From contig JACKDN010000011.1 in NCBI GenBank assembly GCA_020633465.1, positions 124,001 through 188,000 on the forward strand: DNA of 64,000 nt. The letters run 5' to 3'. This document shows positions 41,201-50,263 of this stretch, piece by piece (the stretch's first letter is position 1; the number at the start of each line of letters is the position of its first letter). Origin of the DNA: Myxococcales bacterium (GTDB lineage: Bacteria; Myxococcota_A; Bradymonadia; UBA7976; UBA1532). Below the pieces are notes generated by a model that worked only from the letters and a program-made list of their open reading frames with translations, had not been told where the DNA came from and did not search any database. A program made the translations under genes and the position numbers.

Positions 41201-44200
41201 GCGCGGCGGCAGCTCGACCTGCCCGGCGCCGGGCGGGAACTCGGCCTCGCCCGTCACCACGCCGTCGGGGTCGAAGAGCTGGAGCGTGGCGCGATCCACG
41301 CTGAAGGTGCCCTCGGGCAGGCTCCAGCTCAGCCGGCGGCTGTCGCCGGACCGGATCAGCGCGAACGCCGGCGGCGACATCGGCGCCCCCGCGGCGAGCG
41401 GCACCGAGTAGCCCGAGCTGTTGCCCAGCGTGTCCACCGCCCGCACGCGGTAGAGGTGCTCGAAGCCGCGCACGACGCGGCGGTCCTCGAGCAGCAGCCG
41501 GTCGCCCCCGTTGTCGTAGACCAGGCAGTCCGTCGCGTCGGCGCAGCCCGCGGCCTGCAGCCCGCACACCTCGCCCGCGTAGGGCGCCACGTCGTCCGCC
41601 ACGGCGGGCGTGAGCGCGGCCGGGCTCCAGGCGTTGCCCTCGAGCTCGGGGATGTTGCGCTCGACCACGTAGTAAGCGAGGTCGTCGTCGGCCGGCGGCA
41701 CGAGCTCGAGGCGGATCTTGTCCTCGCTGATGTAGTCGCGCCGCAGGCCCGGCACCGCCGGCCCCTGGCGGTCGAGCTCGACCTGCAGATCGACGCCCAC
41801 CTGCGCGGGCGCCGACAGGTTGCCGGCCGGATCGCGCATCTGCACGAACACCTGCTGCAGGCCGTTGACCGGGGGCAGCGTGAGGGCCACGTCGGGCGTG
41901 AAGCCCTGGAAGAGCGCCCCCTCGAAGCTGGCCGACAGCGAGACGCGCTGGGCGTGCTGGCAGGCGCCCGGGTCGGGGCAGTCGGGATCGCCGGCGAGGC
42001 GGGGGCTCACCCGCACGGTGATCTGCGGATCGTTGATGCGCGGCGGGCGCCCCGAGGCGTCGGCCTGCAGCCGCCGCTCGCCCTGGAAGAGCTGCACGTC
42101 GAAGACCGGCGCCTGCCGGTCGAGGCGCAGCCGCAGCGGCGCCTGCTCGGTGTTGCCGACGGCGTCCTGGAAGGTGACGACCAGATCCTTGTCGCCGTCG
42201 CCGCCGGCCAGCGTCACGTCCACGTCCACCGGGAAGGCGGCCTCGGTCAGCGGGACCGGGTTGACGTCGCCGTCGACGCGGTAGTGCGTCGCGTCGCGCG
42301 CGTCGAGGCGCAGCGTCACCGCGGTCTGGCGCGTGGGGTCGGCGCCGAGCACGCGCGCGGACACCGCCCGCGGCGACTCGTCGTCCACGGTGAAGGCGAA
42401 GCCGCGCGGGGCCGAGACGTTGCCGGCCGCGTCCTCGGTGTGGGCCTGCAACAGCACCAGGGTGCGCTGGCCCGCGCTCACCGCCGGCAGGACGACGTCG
42501 GCGATCACGCAGCTCGAGGCCCCCTGCGGCCCGTCGATGACGCAGCTGCCCGCGTGCGGCGGGGCGAGGTGGGCGGTGAGGCGCTCGGCGGCGCCGGCCA
42601 CCTGCACGGTGACGTCGGCGCGGTAGACGCCGCCCTCGGCGTCGAGCCGCACGGCGGAGTCGGCGACGATCGCGGCGCCGCCCGCGCGGACGGAGAGGCC
42701 GGTCGGGGCGGCCGCGGCGCGGTCGAGCGTGAACACGACCTCGTTGAGGGCGACGACCCGGCCGGCCGCGTCGGCGACCTCGCCGGTGACCGTGCGCGGG
42801 CCGTCGGCGCCGCCGCGCAGCGCGAAGGGCGCGACGGGATCGCCGAGCGGCAGCCAGGCGCCGGGCGCTTGCTGGGCGTCGTGCAGCCGGTAGAAGAGCG
42901 GCCAATTCAGGTCATCGGCGGGATCGTCCTCGTCGGGATCGGCGACGTTGAGGGCCAGCTCGACCGCGAGCGACCGCGTGCGGGCGCCGCCCGGCCCGGC
43001 GGCCAGCATCTCGGCCCCCGGATCGGCGCGCGCGGGCGCGGACGCGTCGCCGACGATGCCATCGAGGGCGACGGGATCGCTCACGTTGCCCGCGGCGTCG
43101 ACCAGGCTGATCCGGTAGGCGTTGCGCCCGGGCTGCACGTCGTTGAGCTGCACGCGCGGCTGGAAGTCGAGGTCGGTCGCCGGCCCCGGGGGCTCGACCC
43201 GCTGCACGCGCACTTGCCGAACGCCCGCGCTGGGCGGCGGATCGTGGGCCGCCAGGTCGAGCAGAAGGCCCTCCCCCGTCCGGACGAAGATCGCGCCCGC
43301 GACGGACTGGGCGCCGGCCTGGGGCAGGGGCGTGACGGTCAGCGTCGGGGCGACGCTGTCCACGGTCACCGTCGCCTGCAGGGGCACCGGCGTGACGAAG
43401 GCGTCCGGCGAGTCGAGCCCGTCGACGAAGGCGCGCGTGGCGAGCTCGAGGTACAGCGTGTGCGTGCCCTCGGGCACGTCGATCAGCGCCGGCCCGGCGG
43501 GGCGATCGGCGAAGGCCAGATCCGGCGGCGCGGCGCGGGCGTCGAGCCACAGCCGGTACTGATCCAGATCCTCGTCGGCCAGGATCTGCACCTCCACCTG
43601 CCCCCGCGCCTGCAGCGAGGCGACGTCCAGCGCGTAGGCGCGCGGCGCGAGCTGTAGGTCGCTCTGCGCCACGCCGTCGCGCGCCACCTCGACCACCACC
43701 GGCCCGGCCGGCGTGTAGCCCTCGGCGAAGGCGTACAGGTCGTAGCTGCCCACCGGCAGGCCGGGCAGCTCGAAGGCGTCGTCGGGCGCGGCGGTCAACG
43801 CGGTGCGCTGCACGTCGCCGTCGGGCCGCCGCCGGACGTGTACGGTCACCCCGCCGCTGATCCGCCGGTCGCCGCGCCGGGCCGTGCCGCGCAGGGCGCC
43901 GCGCTGCAGATCGAGCGTGACGTCGTCCACGCGCTGGACGCCGGGGGCGATCTCGATCCGGCGGCTGTGCGCCTCGTGGCCGGCCAGCGACAGCGTCAGC
44001 GTGTAGGCGCCGGGCCGGACCCCGTCCAGGGTGAAGACGCCGTCGGCGTCGGCGTTGACCGAGCGCGGCGGATCGGCGCCCTCCAGCCGGGCGAGCGTGG
44101 CGGTGGCGCCGTTGGCCGGCGCGGCGCCGCCGTCGAGGGCGGCGCGGCGCGCCGTGCCGCTGACCGTCGCGGGCCGGAAGTCGAGCGTGAAGGCGTCCAC

Positions 44201-47161
44201 CACCGCCTGCCCGCCGATCGGGACGTCGTCGACCCGCACGTCGCGCGGCTCGAAGCCGGGGGCGCTGGCGCGCAGGGTCACGTCCCCCGGGCGGGCCTGC
44301 ACGATGAAGTCGCCGTTGGGCAGCGTGCGGGTCGCGAAGGGCGTGTCGAGCACCACGACGTCGACGCCGCCGTGGCCCGCGGGATCGGCCACGCCCTGCA
44401 GCTCGACGCGGCCGCGCAGCGTCTCGGCGCCGACGGGGACCAGCTCCAGCCGCCCCAGGTCGAGGATCTGCCCCGGCAAGAGCCGCGCGTCGAGGGTCAG
44501 CGGGACGAAGCCCGCCAGGCGCACCTCGACCGTGTAGTCACCGGGCGGCGCGGGGCCGAGGACGACCAGGTCGCCCACCGGGTTGCGGGCGGCGACCTGC
44601 GCCTCGGCCCGCAGCAAGCGCGCCTCGACCTGCGGCAGCAGGGCCGCGGGATCGAAGCCGGGCGGCAGGCCGACGCGCGCCCGCACCTCGCCCGGGCTCG
44701 CCGTGAGCACGACGTCGGGCACCTCGCGCGGCGCCTCGACGACCGCCTCCACCGGCTCGGTGGTCACGGTGCCGTAGCCGGGGTACGAGAAGCGGACGCG
44801 GAAGGCGCCGGGGATCACGGCGAGCTGGTAGCGGCCGTCGCTCGCGGTGGTCGTGGTGAAGGGGGTGCCGACCGCCTCGACGCGGACGCCGGCGCTCGAG
44901 CAGTCGACGCAGTCGAGGGTCGCGCCCCCGACCAGCAGGGCCTCCTGGCGGGACTGCGAGAGGAAGAGCGTGCCGACGTGCTCGTCGCCGCCCGGCCCGA
45001 TCTCGGCCAGCCGCGTCTGCGTGACGAAGCCCTCGAGGCGCGCCTCGACCTGATAGCGCCCGGGCGCGAGGCCAGCGACGGCGAAGCGCCCCTCCTGCGG
45101 ATCGCCCGGAGCCTCCGCGGGAAGGCGCGCGAGGTCGATCTGCTGCACCAGGCGAGGGTCGCCCTCGGCGTCGAAGGCGAACAGGCGCACCACCACGTTC
45201 GGGATGAAGTCGCGCACCGCGAAGGCGGGATCGATGCGGACGACGCCCTGCAGGCGACCGGGCGCGCCCAGCAGCACCACCGCCTGCGCCTCGGGCAGGT
45301 CGAGCGCGTCGCCCGCGGCGATGGCGGGCACCTCGAGGGACGCCGCCTGGTAGCCGGGCCGGGTGAAGCGCAGCGTGTGGCCCTCGGGGTCCGCGGTCAG
45401 CGCGAGCGCGTACGCGCCGTCCCCGAGCGACATCGCCACCGCGTCCTGGCCGTCGGCGCGCACCTCCACGCCGCGGTGATCGTCGGCGCCGCCCAGGCGC
45501 ACGAAGCCGCGGACGTGCACCTCGGTCGGGCGCGCGGGCAGCACCAGCGGGGGGGCCGCCGCCTCCTCGCCGTTGGGCACGCGCACGTCCGCGAGCTGGG
45601 GCCGCGCCAGCGGGTGCTGGGCGGCGACCACCCAGGCGCCCGGCGGGACGTCCTCGAACAGGTAGCGCGTGCCGACGCGCACGCCGTGGGCCACCTCGGG
45701 CGCGATCTGCCCCTGCCGCGCCGCGCCGTCGCAGGGGCTCAGGGGGTCGCCGCCCTCGGCGGCCGCGGCGTCGGGCGAGAGCAGGCAGACCACGACGCGG
45801 TCGAGGGCGTCGGCGGTCGCGCCCGCGGCCAGGGTGACGGTCCCGCGCACCCGGCCGGGCTGGCCCACCAACACCACGTCGTCGAGCTCGGCCCGGTCGT
45901 CGGCCCCCAGGGGCGGGGCGTCGATCTGCACGGCGCCGTAGCCCGGGGCGGCGAAGCGCACCGTCCACTCGCCCGGCGGCACCACCACCGCGTAGGCGCC
46001 GTCGGGCCCGGTGAGCGTGTCGCGGCCCGGCAGCCCGAGCACCGAGACCAGGATGCCCCCGCCGTCGGTCGTGCCCTCGCGGCGCGCGGTGCCGACGATC
46101 AGCGCCGAGGTGTCGCCCTGGAAGAAGGGCAGCACGCCCGCGTTGACCACCGTGTCCAAGGGCACGGCCACCTGCTGCGGGAAGGTCGTGAAGCCGCCGT
46201 CGCGGTAGGTCGCCAGCAGGCGGTAGGTGCCCGCCGGCACGCCGTCGAAGTGGAAGGCGCCCAGGCCGTTGACCGGCGCGGCCGCGGCCGGCATGGCCTC
46301 GGGCGGATCGTCGGCGTGCCAGCGCAGGACCTCGACCTGCGAGAAGACGTCGACGCCGCCGACGCCGGGGGGGAAGGCGACCGCGCCGCGGATGCCGCCC
46401 GGGCGGCCGACGAGCACCACCGGCTCGGCGCCCAGCGAGACGGCCGCCCCGCCGGCGACCTCGAGGTCCGGCACGGACGCGGGCTCGTAGCCCGGGTAGC
46501 TGAAGCGCAGCGTGTGGACGCCCGTGGGCAGGTCGAGCGCGAAGACCCCCGCGGCGTCGGTGTCCGCGCCCTGGGGCAGGCCGACGGCGCGCACGCGGAT
46601 GCCCTCGTTGCCCAGCTCGCCGCCGCCCTCCAGCCGGGCCACGCCCTCGACGCGACCGCCGCCGGCCGCGCCGCCGGCCAGCTCGAGGCAGAGCGCGCGC
46701 GTGGCGTCCTCGCCGATGGCCAACGCCAGGCTCGCGTCGGGCGCCGTGAAGCCCAGGGCGCGCACGCGCAACGTGTAGCTGCCGGCCGTGACCGACTCGA
46801 AGACGAAGTCGAAGCGAAGGCGGGGACCGCCCGCGCAGTCCGCGGTGTCTTCCGGCTCGGGCAGGGCCGCGAGCGTGAGCGGGACCGAGGCCGCGGCCTC
46901 GCCGGCGGCGAAGGGGACCAGCTCGATGACGGCGTCGGACGGGATGCCGGCCAGGGTCACGTCGGCGGGCAGCCACACGACGCCGCGCACCGCCGCCGTC
47001 CGCTGCTGCGCGGCCGGGGTCGCCGGATCGTAGGGGTTGGTGGCGGGGACATCGTTGCAGGCGGTCGCCAGCGCGCCGAGCAGGGCGCCCAGGGCCAGCG
47101 CCGGCGGGATCGCGCGCGCCGGCGGCCGGGCCCGGCTCGGGCGTGTCACGGGGTCCGACAT
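38219..47161 (-). CDS. Giant 2,980-residue mosaic lipoprotein with carboxypeptidase-regulatory-like repeats
   Basis: A lipoprotein signal (LALGALLGALATAC, Cys about 34) is followed by about twelve carboxypeptidase-regulatory-like/SpaA-type units (60-1130, with recurring GxVRGxVxLPxG and VEVRLAGFVP), then Ig-like extracellular domains (about 1150-1790), a long propeller-like region (about 1850-2750) rich in short beta motifs, and a C-terminal thrombospondin type 3-like stretch (DEDGVADAVDNCPSVWNPDQ, about 2,820) plus a pre-peptidase C-like domain (FVADTGGSSFDTTVYVLDDC) ending in the beta tail. GGAG lies about 9 nt upstream of the ATG. The protein is probably surface-exposed. No enzymatic motif was seen. 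Confidence 0.85.
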   Translation of the reverse strand: MSDPVTRPSRARPPARAIPPALALGALLGALATACNDVPATNPYDPATPAAQQRTAAVRGVVWLPADVTLAGIPSDAVIELVPFAAGEAAASVPLTLAALPEPEDTADCAGGPRLRFDFVFESVTAGSYTLRVRALGFTAPDASLALAIGEDATRALCLELAGGAAGGGRVEGVARLEGGGELGNEGIRVRAVGLPQGADTDAAGVFALDLPTGVHTLRFSYPGYEPASVPDLEVAGGAAVSLGAEPVVLVGRPGGIRGAVAFPPGVGGVDVFSQVEVLRWHADDPPEAMPAAAAPVNGLGAFHFDGVPAGTYRLLATYRDGGFTTFPQQVAVPLDTVVNAGVLPFFQGDTSALIVGTARREGTTDGGGILVSVLGLPGRDTLTGPDGAYAVVVPPGEWTVRFAAPGYGAVQIDAPPLGADDRAELDDVVLVGQPGRVRGTVTLAAGATADALDRVVVCLLSPDAAAAEGGDPLSPCDGAARQGQIAPEVAHGVRVGTRYLFEDVPPGAWVVAAQHPLARPQLADVRVPNGEEAAAPPLVLPARPTEVHVRGFVRLGGADDHRGVEVRADGQDAVAMSLGDGAYALALTADPEGHTLRFTRPGYQAASLEVPAIAAGDALDLPEAQAVVLLGAPGRLQGVVRIDPAFAVRDFIPNVVVRLFAFDAEGDPRLVQQIDLARLPAEAPGDPQEGRFAVAGLAPGRYQVEARLEGFVTQTRLAEIGPGGDEHVGTLFLSQSRQEALLVGGATLDCVDCSSAGVRVEAVGTPFTTTTASDGRYQLAVIPGAFRVRFSYPGYGTVTTEPVEAVVEAPREVPDVVLTASPGEVRARVGLPPGFDPAALLPQVEARLLRAEAQVAARNPVGDLVVLGPAPPGDYTVEVRLAGFVPLTLDARLLPGQILDLGRLELVPVGAETLRGRVELQGVADPAGHGGVDVVVLDTPFATRTLPNGDFIVQARPGDVTLRASAPGFEPRDVRVDDVPIGGQAVVDAFTLDFRPATVSGTARRAALDGGAAPANGATATLARLEGADPPRSVNADADGVFTLDGVRPGAYTLTLSLAGHEAHSRRIEIAPGVQRVDDVTLDLQRGALRGTARRGDRRISGGVTVHVRRRPDGDVQRTALTAAPDDAFELPGLPVGSYDLYAFAEGYTPAGPVVVEVARDGVAQSDLQLAPRAYALDVASLQARGQVEVQILADEDLDQYRLWLDARAAPPDLAFADRPAGPALIDVPEGTHTLYLELATRAFVDGLDSPDAFVTPVPLQATVTVDSVAPTLTVTPLPQAGAQSVAGAIFVRTGEGLLLDLAAHDPPPSAGVRQVRVQRVEPPGPATDLDFQPRVQLNDVQPGRNAYRISLVDAAGNVSDPVALDGIVGDASAPARADPGAEMLAAGPGGARTRSLAVELALNVADPDEDDPADDLNWPLFYRLHDAQQAPGAWLPLGDPVAPFALRGGADGPRTVTGEVADAAGRVVALNEVVFTLDRAAAAPTGLSVRAGGAAIVADSAVRLDAEGGVYRADVTVQVAGAAERLTAHLAPPHAGSCVIDGPQGASSCVIADVVLPAVSAGQRTLVLLQAHTEDAAGNVSAPRGFAFTVDDESPRAVSARVLGADPTRQTAVTLRLDARDATHYRVDGDVNPVPLTEAAFPVDVDVTLAGGDGDKDLVVTFQDAVGNTEQAPLRLRLDRQAPVFDVQLFQGERRLQADASGRPPRINDPQITVRVSPRLAGDPDCPDPGACQHAQRVSLSASFEGALFQGFTPDVALTLPPVNGLQQVFVQMRDPAGNLSAPAQVGVDLQVELDRQGPAVPGLRRDYISEDKIRLELVPPADDDLAYYVVERNIPELEGNAWSPAALTPAVADDVAPYAGEVCGLQAAGCADATDCLVYDNGGDRLLLEDRRVVRGFEHLYRVRAVDTLGNSSGYSVPLAAGAPMSPPAFALIRSGDSRRLSWSLPEGTFSVDRATLQLFDPDGVVTGEAEFPPGAGQVELPPRDFGAGLADRFVLQTSNADRSMRWVSTVGDLGIGRRTLFPAMRGGAGLRAATTEAGDVHLAALGDAGELIYARIWPDGRERAWVIDGAPSVSHVLDVAIDPDAQAPVVLTWRAADGKLRLWRLDDPAQPEVIELGDLCDAPGACAGATMWGSVVFNRGQAYIGYMHPQQQTFYVRLLRADGSGRATLEDDRPLAGREVRMGLADGAVTAIYLRSRGGEDAQLVRWRNAGTSNVGEVFQLSPDDTGRTLDVHFAEGSRGPGSIHVVHAGRVDHVCPAAQPCARNADCPGTGTCVTGGLCTYASAQACDAECGAVCEGTRHFLRATTLGGGGTSTSLYVGDVPLRSPQIDALPGSSGDGLRGGSGDIRKVVTAVAAAETDHLLIFTQPTIGSPTYPAFTGHVLAEVTDGEVGGPAHAMVVDGHGRPRIFVDEVRELLTELTADFVLEDPDFELDEAISAVDHGEDLVGVGTATDHYTTLYRTAGGDLYYASDNGFSGAGRIAGPGHAGGHAVARGLALSEPRPVDTFGWALYVGGVGDDATALWLHLLRGVLDPPEPIQIAAQTNYPPPAAAERSPKKLLRGADGTLHTAWIDGAVTHYWTRTAAGEMAAQTLGGAVYPFSDALGSAALPVFAGAAVKVVAEAPSRGLVLYDVTDPAAPTALEMFTGGARLLDAEYGADGKVWVVYRHDTQTFLAPFGGTPTLLSERMLLGDDDVDLVLGADGALHVFYTETRRSLDGLYTTELRYQRPLADAEPASVVLETFEHRGARYFNGVRAVPDAGRAFTLFYGDPSDGSGARPDDRRAHLRAVRPGRRPGVTYARGDGLPVLGAAGDRDEDGVADAVDNCPSVWNPDQADADGDQRGDLCAGCAAQCAGVPALPADALPATVQGSTVGASPQYAGTCGDGARAGDAIYAFSPAVGGDFVADTGGSSFDTTVYVLDDCDARRAAVLACDDDGGPDQTSLLPFHVDAGATVYLVVDGFGDASGAFTLAVRRR

Positions 47162-47303
47162 CGTCCAACTCCGAACGTGGAGATCGCTGATCCCAGGCGT
47201 CGAGCGGGTGTGCAACGAGCCCCGGCCGTCGCGAAGGCGGGGCGGGCGGGGCGCAGGCCGCGCGGCGCCGGCCCGGTGCGTCGGGCGGGCGATGGGCACC
47301 TCG

Positions 47304-48005
47304 TCAGTCGCGGCGATTCCCTCGATGCCGGGTGGTTCCCCGGACGAGGGTGCTGGTCTCGACCTCGACGGTCAGGCTCTCGTCGACGCAGGTCCAGCTG
47401 CCCCCCTCCGCGTCCTGCACGCCGAGGCAGGCGCCGGTGTCGGTGTTGGGGATCTGGCAGCGCGGCTCGTCGGCGAGGCACAGGCCGGTCAGGTCGAGCG
47501 TCGACTCGTCGATGGGCACGCTGACTTCGATGGTGGTCGCGAAGGTGAGGCACGCGTTCGGCGCGGCCGCGCCGCGGCGTCGGGCGTGCGCGCTGCCCGG
47601 GCTCCGGAGCGCCGACCTCGGCGTCGCGGCGTAGCGCGAACCGTCGGGCGTCGCCTCGAGCATCGCCCCCTTGGGCCGCGCGCGGCGCCCGACGATCTTC
47701 CCGACCAGGCACCGGAAGCCCGCCCGCCGAGCGGCCCGCTGCTGCGGCGCCGGCAGGCAGCTCAGCTGCTTCTTCGAGCGACTCCAGCTCGCGACGCACA
47801 TGTGCCGCAGATCCGTGCCGTTCTTCGGCAGGCAGGTGAGGGCGGTGGTGCCCGCCGGGGCGGCCGCCTTCAGGCGCTGGAGCTCGGCCCGCGAGGTGGG
47901 GCTCAGCTTCTTGCGGCCCGACCGGCGGGCCTCGGCGGTCTCGGCCAGCCCGACGGAGAGGCACAGGCCGGCGACGACCAGTGCGGAGATCCTGTTGAAG
48001 CGCAT
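47304..48005 (-). CDS. Secreted Cys-rich protein of unknown function
   Basis: A 233-residue protein with a Sec signal peptide (MRFNRISALVVAGLCLSVGLAETAEA). The mature part is strongly basic (RRSGRKK, SRSKKQ, RRAGFR, RRARPK) and carries about nine cysteines that could form disulfides. No known domain was recognised. GGGGGAG precedes the ATG by about 6 nt. It lies upstream of the 2,980-residue lipoprotein on the same strand with a 142-base gap, so the two may share a promoter, and a pair of palindromes lies in the divergent region upstream. Confidence 0.75.
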   Translation of the reverse strand: MRFNRISALVVAGLCLSVGLAETAEARRSGRKKLSPTSRAELQRLKAAAPAGTTALTCLPKNGTDLRHMCVASWSRSKKQLSCLPAPQQRAARRAGFRCLVGKIVGRRARPKGAMLEATPDGSRYAATPRSALRSPGSAHARRRGAAAPNACLTFATTIEVSVPIDESTLDLTGLCLADEPRCQIPNTDTGACLGVQDAEGGSWTCVDESLTVEVETSTLVRGTTRHRGNRRD

Positions 48006-48100
48006 CGCGGCTCCCCCTTGGCATGCGTGGAGCCCGCTCCCATCGCACGGCGCGTGCCACGCGCTCCGGCCGCTGGACCCAGATCGTGCCGACCGTCAGC

Positions 48101-48135
48101 CGTGTCCGGACACGCCCGCGACATGTCCGGACACG
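48101..48135. promoter_or_regulatory. Two TGTCCGGACA palindromes 21 bp apart, candidate operator
   Basis: GTGTCCGGACACG and ATGTCCGGACACG both contain the 10-bp palindrome TGTCCGGACA. Their centres are 21 bases apart, two helical turns, so both face the same side of the helix. They lie in the 263-base divergent gap between the secreted Cys-rich protein gene and the spermidine-synthase-like gene. Coordinates are accurate to within a base or two. Confidence 0.55.
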
Positions 48136-48268
48136 CTCGCCGCGCGCCTGACCGAGGGTGGTGCGAACCCGAGGGTCGTCACCCGAGCGGTCGTCGCCCG
48201 CGGCGGCCCGCGGCGCGCTCGAGTCGCACCCTGTCGACGCCGCGCGCGCCAGATCCTACCCTGCCGCG

Positions 48269-50257
48269 ATGCTCGCCCTCCCGCTCGCCGCTGCGCTGGG
48301 CGCGGCCCTGCTGTTCCTGGTGCAGCCGGTGGCCGCCCGCTTCGTGCTGCCCTGGTTCGGCGGCGCGCCGGCGGTGTGGACCACCAGCATGCTGTTCTTC
48401 CAGGCGCTGCTGCTGCTGGGCTACGCGGCGGCCCACGCCATCGAGACGCGCTTCGGCGGGCGCGGCGTGCGGGTGCACCTGGCGCTGGTGGGGGTGGCGC
48501 TGCTGACGCTGCCGATCACGCCCTCGGCCGAGACGCTGGCGGGGGCGCCGCCGACGCTGCGGTTGTTGGCGGTGCTGGGGCTGTCGGTCGGCCTGCCGTA
48601 CCTGGTGCTGGCCACGGTCGCGCCGACCGTGCAGGCGCGGGCGGCGGCCGCCGACCACCACCTGCCCTATCGCCTGTACGCGTGGTCGAACGCGGGATCG
48701 ATCGTCGGCCTGCTGCTGCACCCGCTGGTGTTCGAGCCCGCGCTCGGCGCCATCGACCAGACCCGCCTGTGGTCGGCCGCCTTCGCCGGCTTCGCCGTGC
48801 TGTACGCGCTGGCCCTGTGGCGCGCGCGGCGCGGCGAGGCGCCCGCGCCGCCGCCGGCGCACCGGCCGCCCAGCGCCGGCGACCGGCTGGTGTGGATCGG
48901 CCTGTCGGCGGCGGGCTCGCTGCTGCTGCTGGCGGTGACCGAGGCGCTGTCGCTCGACCTGAGCGTGACGCCGGTGCTGTGGGTGCTGCCGCTGCTCTTG
49001 TACCTGCTGACCTACGTGATCTGCTTCGGCGATCCGCGCTGGGCCGACCGCCGCGTCTTCGGGCCGCTGGGCGGGCTGGCCATGGTGGGGCTGGTGGTGC
49101 TCTTGCACCGCGGCTACGCGGCGCACTGGCTGACGCAGGTGGGTGGCTACGGCGCGGCGCTGTTCCTCGGCTGCATGATGGTGCACGGCGAGCTGGTGCG
49201 CGCGCGCCCGCACCCGGCGCACCTGACCGGCTACTACCTGTGGTCGTCCTTCGGCGGCGCGCTCGGCGGGCTGTTCGCCGCGGTCGTCGCGCCGCTGATC
49301 TTCCCGCTGCACCTCGAGCTGCACGTCGCGGTGCTGCTGTGCTGGGCGCTGTACGCCGTCGCGTGGCTGCGCGAGCGGCGTCGGCACGCGCCCTTCGCCT
49401 CGCTGAGCGGCGCCCGCGCGCTGGCGGTCACGCTGGGGGTGGTGCTGGCGGTCGGCCTGGGGGCCGACGCCTGGCGACGCATCCGCGGCGGCGCCGAGCT
49501 GTACCGCAGCTTCTTCGGCGTGCTGCAGGTGAAGCGCTATCCGCTGCCCAGCGGGCGCGCGGTGGTGAACCTGCTCGACGGGCGCATCAGCCACGGCTTC
49601 CAGTACGCCGACGACGATCGGCGCCGCGAGCCGACGGCCTACTTCGTGCGCCACTCGGGCGTCGGCAAGGTGCTGTCGCGCCCGGGCCCGCCGCGCCACG
49701 TGGGCGTCGTGGGGCTGGGCGTCGGCACGCTGGCCGCCTACTGCCGGCCGGGCGACACGTTCCGCTTCTACGAGATCAACCCCGACGTCGAGCGCGTGGC
49801 GCGCACCCGCTTCACCTTCCTGGGGGACGCGCCGGGCGAGGTCGAGGTGGTGATCGGCGACGGCCGGCTGAGCCTGGCCGCCGAGGCGCCGCGCGCCTAC
49901 GACGTGCTGGTGCTGGACGCGTTCAGCGGCGACGCCATCCCCACGCACCTGCTGACGCACGAGGCGGTCAGCCTGTACCTGGGCCACCTGGCGCCGGGCG
50001 GCGTGCTGGCGGTCAACGTCAGCAACCTGCACGCCGATCTGGCGCGCGTGGTGCGGGCGCACGCGGCGTCGTTCGGGCTGACGGTGCGGCGGGTGAGGGC
50101 CAAGGCCAAGTCGCCGCTGGGCGCCTACTTCTCGGACTGGATGCTGCTGGCGCGCGAGGCCGCGACGCTGGAGGGGATCGGTGAGCCGCCCGAGGCCGAC
50201 ACGCCGGTGGTCGCCTGGACCGACGACCACGCGCCGCTGCTGGCGATCCTCAGATAG
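48269..50257 (+). CDS. Membrane-fused spermidine-synthase-like protein
   Basis: A 662-residue protein. Residues about 1-410 contain roughly ten hydrophobic helices (for example ALGAALLFLVQPVAARFVLP), as in the fused MFS/spermidine synthase family. Residues about 430-650 form a spermine-synthase Rossmann domain with HVGVVGLGVGTLAAYC (AdoMet motif I), FYEINPDVERVA, VVIGDGRLSL and DVLVLDAFSGDAIPTHLLT. Soluble family members transfer aminopropyl groups; in membrane-fused members the acceptor is not established. The ATG is the first that avoids an Arg-rich upstream extension. Confidence 0.85.
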   Translation: MLALPLAAALGAALLFLVQPVAARFVLPWFGGAPAVWTTSMLFFQALLLLGYAAAHAIETRFGGRGVRVHLALVGVALLTLPITPSAETLAGAPPTLRLLAVLGLSVGLPYLVLATVAPTVQARAAAADHHLPYRLYAWSNAGSIVGLLLHPLVFEPALGAIDQTRLWSAAFAGFAVLYALALWRARRGEAPAPPPAHRPPSAGDRLVWIGLSAAGSLLLLAVTEALSLDLSVTPVLWVLPLLLYLLTYVICFGDPRWADRRVFGPLGGLAMVGLVVLLHRGYAAHWLTQVGGYGAALFLGCMMVHGELVRARPHPAHLTGYYLWSSFGGALGGLFAAVVAPLIFPLHLELHVAVLLCWALYAVAWLRERRRHAPFASLSGARALAVTLGVVLAVGLGADAWRRIRGGAELYRSFFGVLQVKRYPLPSGRAVVNLLDGRISHGFQYADDDRRREPTAYFVRHSGVGKVLSRPGPPRHVGVVGLGVGTLAAYCRPGDTFRFYEINPDVERVARTRFTFLGDAPGEVEVVIGDGRLSLAAEAPRAYDVLVLDAFSGDAIPTHLLTHEAVSLYLGHLAPGGVLAVNVSNLHADLARVVRAHAASFGLTVRRVRAKAKSPLGAYFSDWMLLAREAATLEGIGEPPEADTPVVAWTDDHAPLLAILR

Positions 50258-50263
50258 GCACGC

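Noticed and set aside
37562..47524. Two long plus-strand open frames (about 2,031 and 1,228 codons) opposite the mosaic lipoprotein
   Set aside because: These are GC-skew shadows: they carry no domain pattern, whereas the minus strand has a lipoprotein signal and clear repeated domains.
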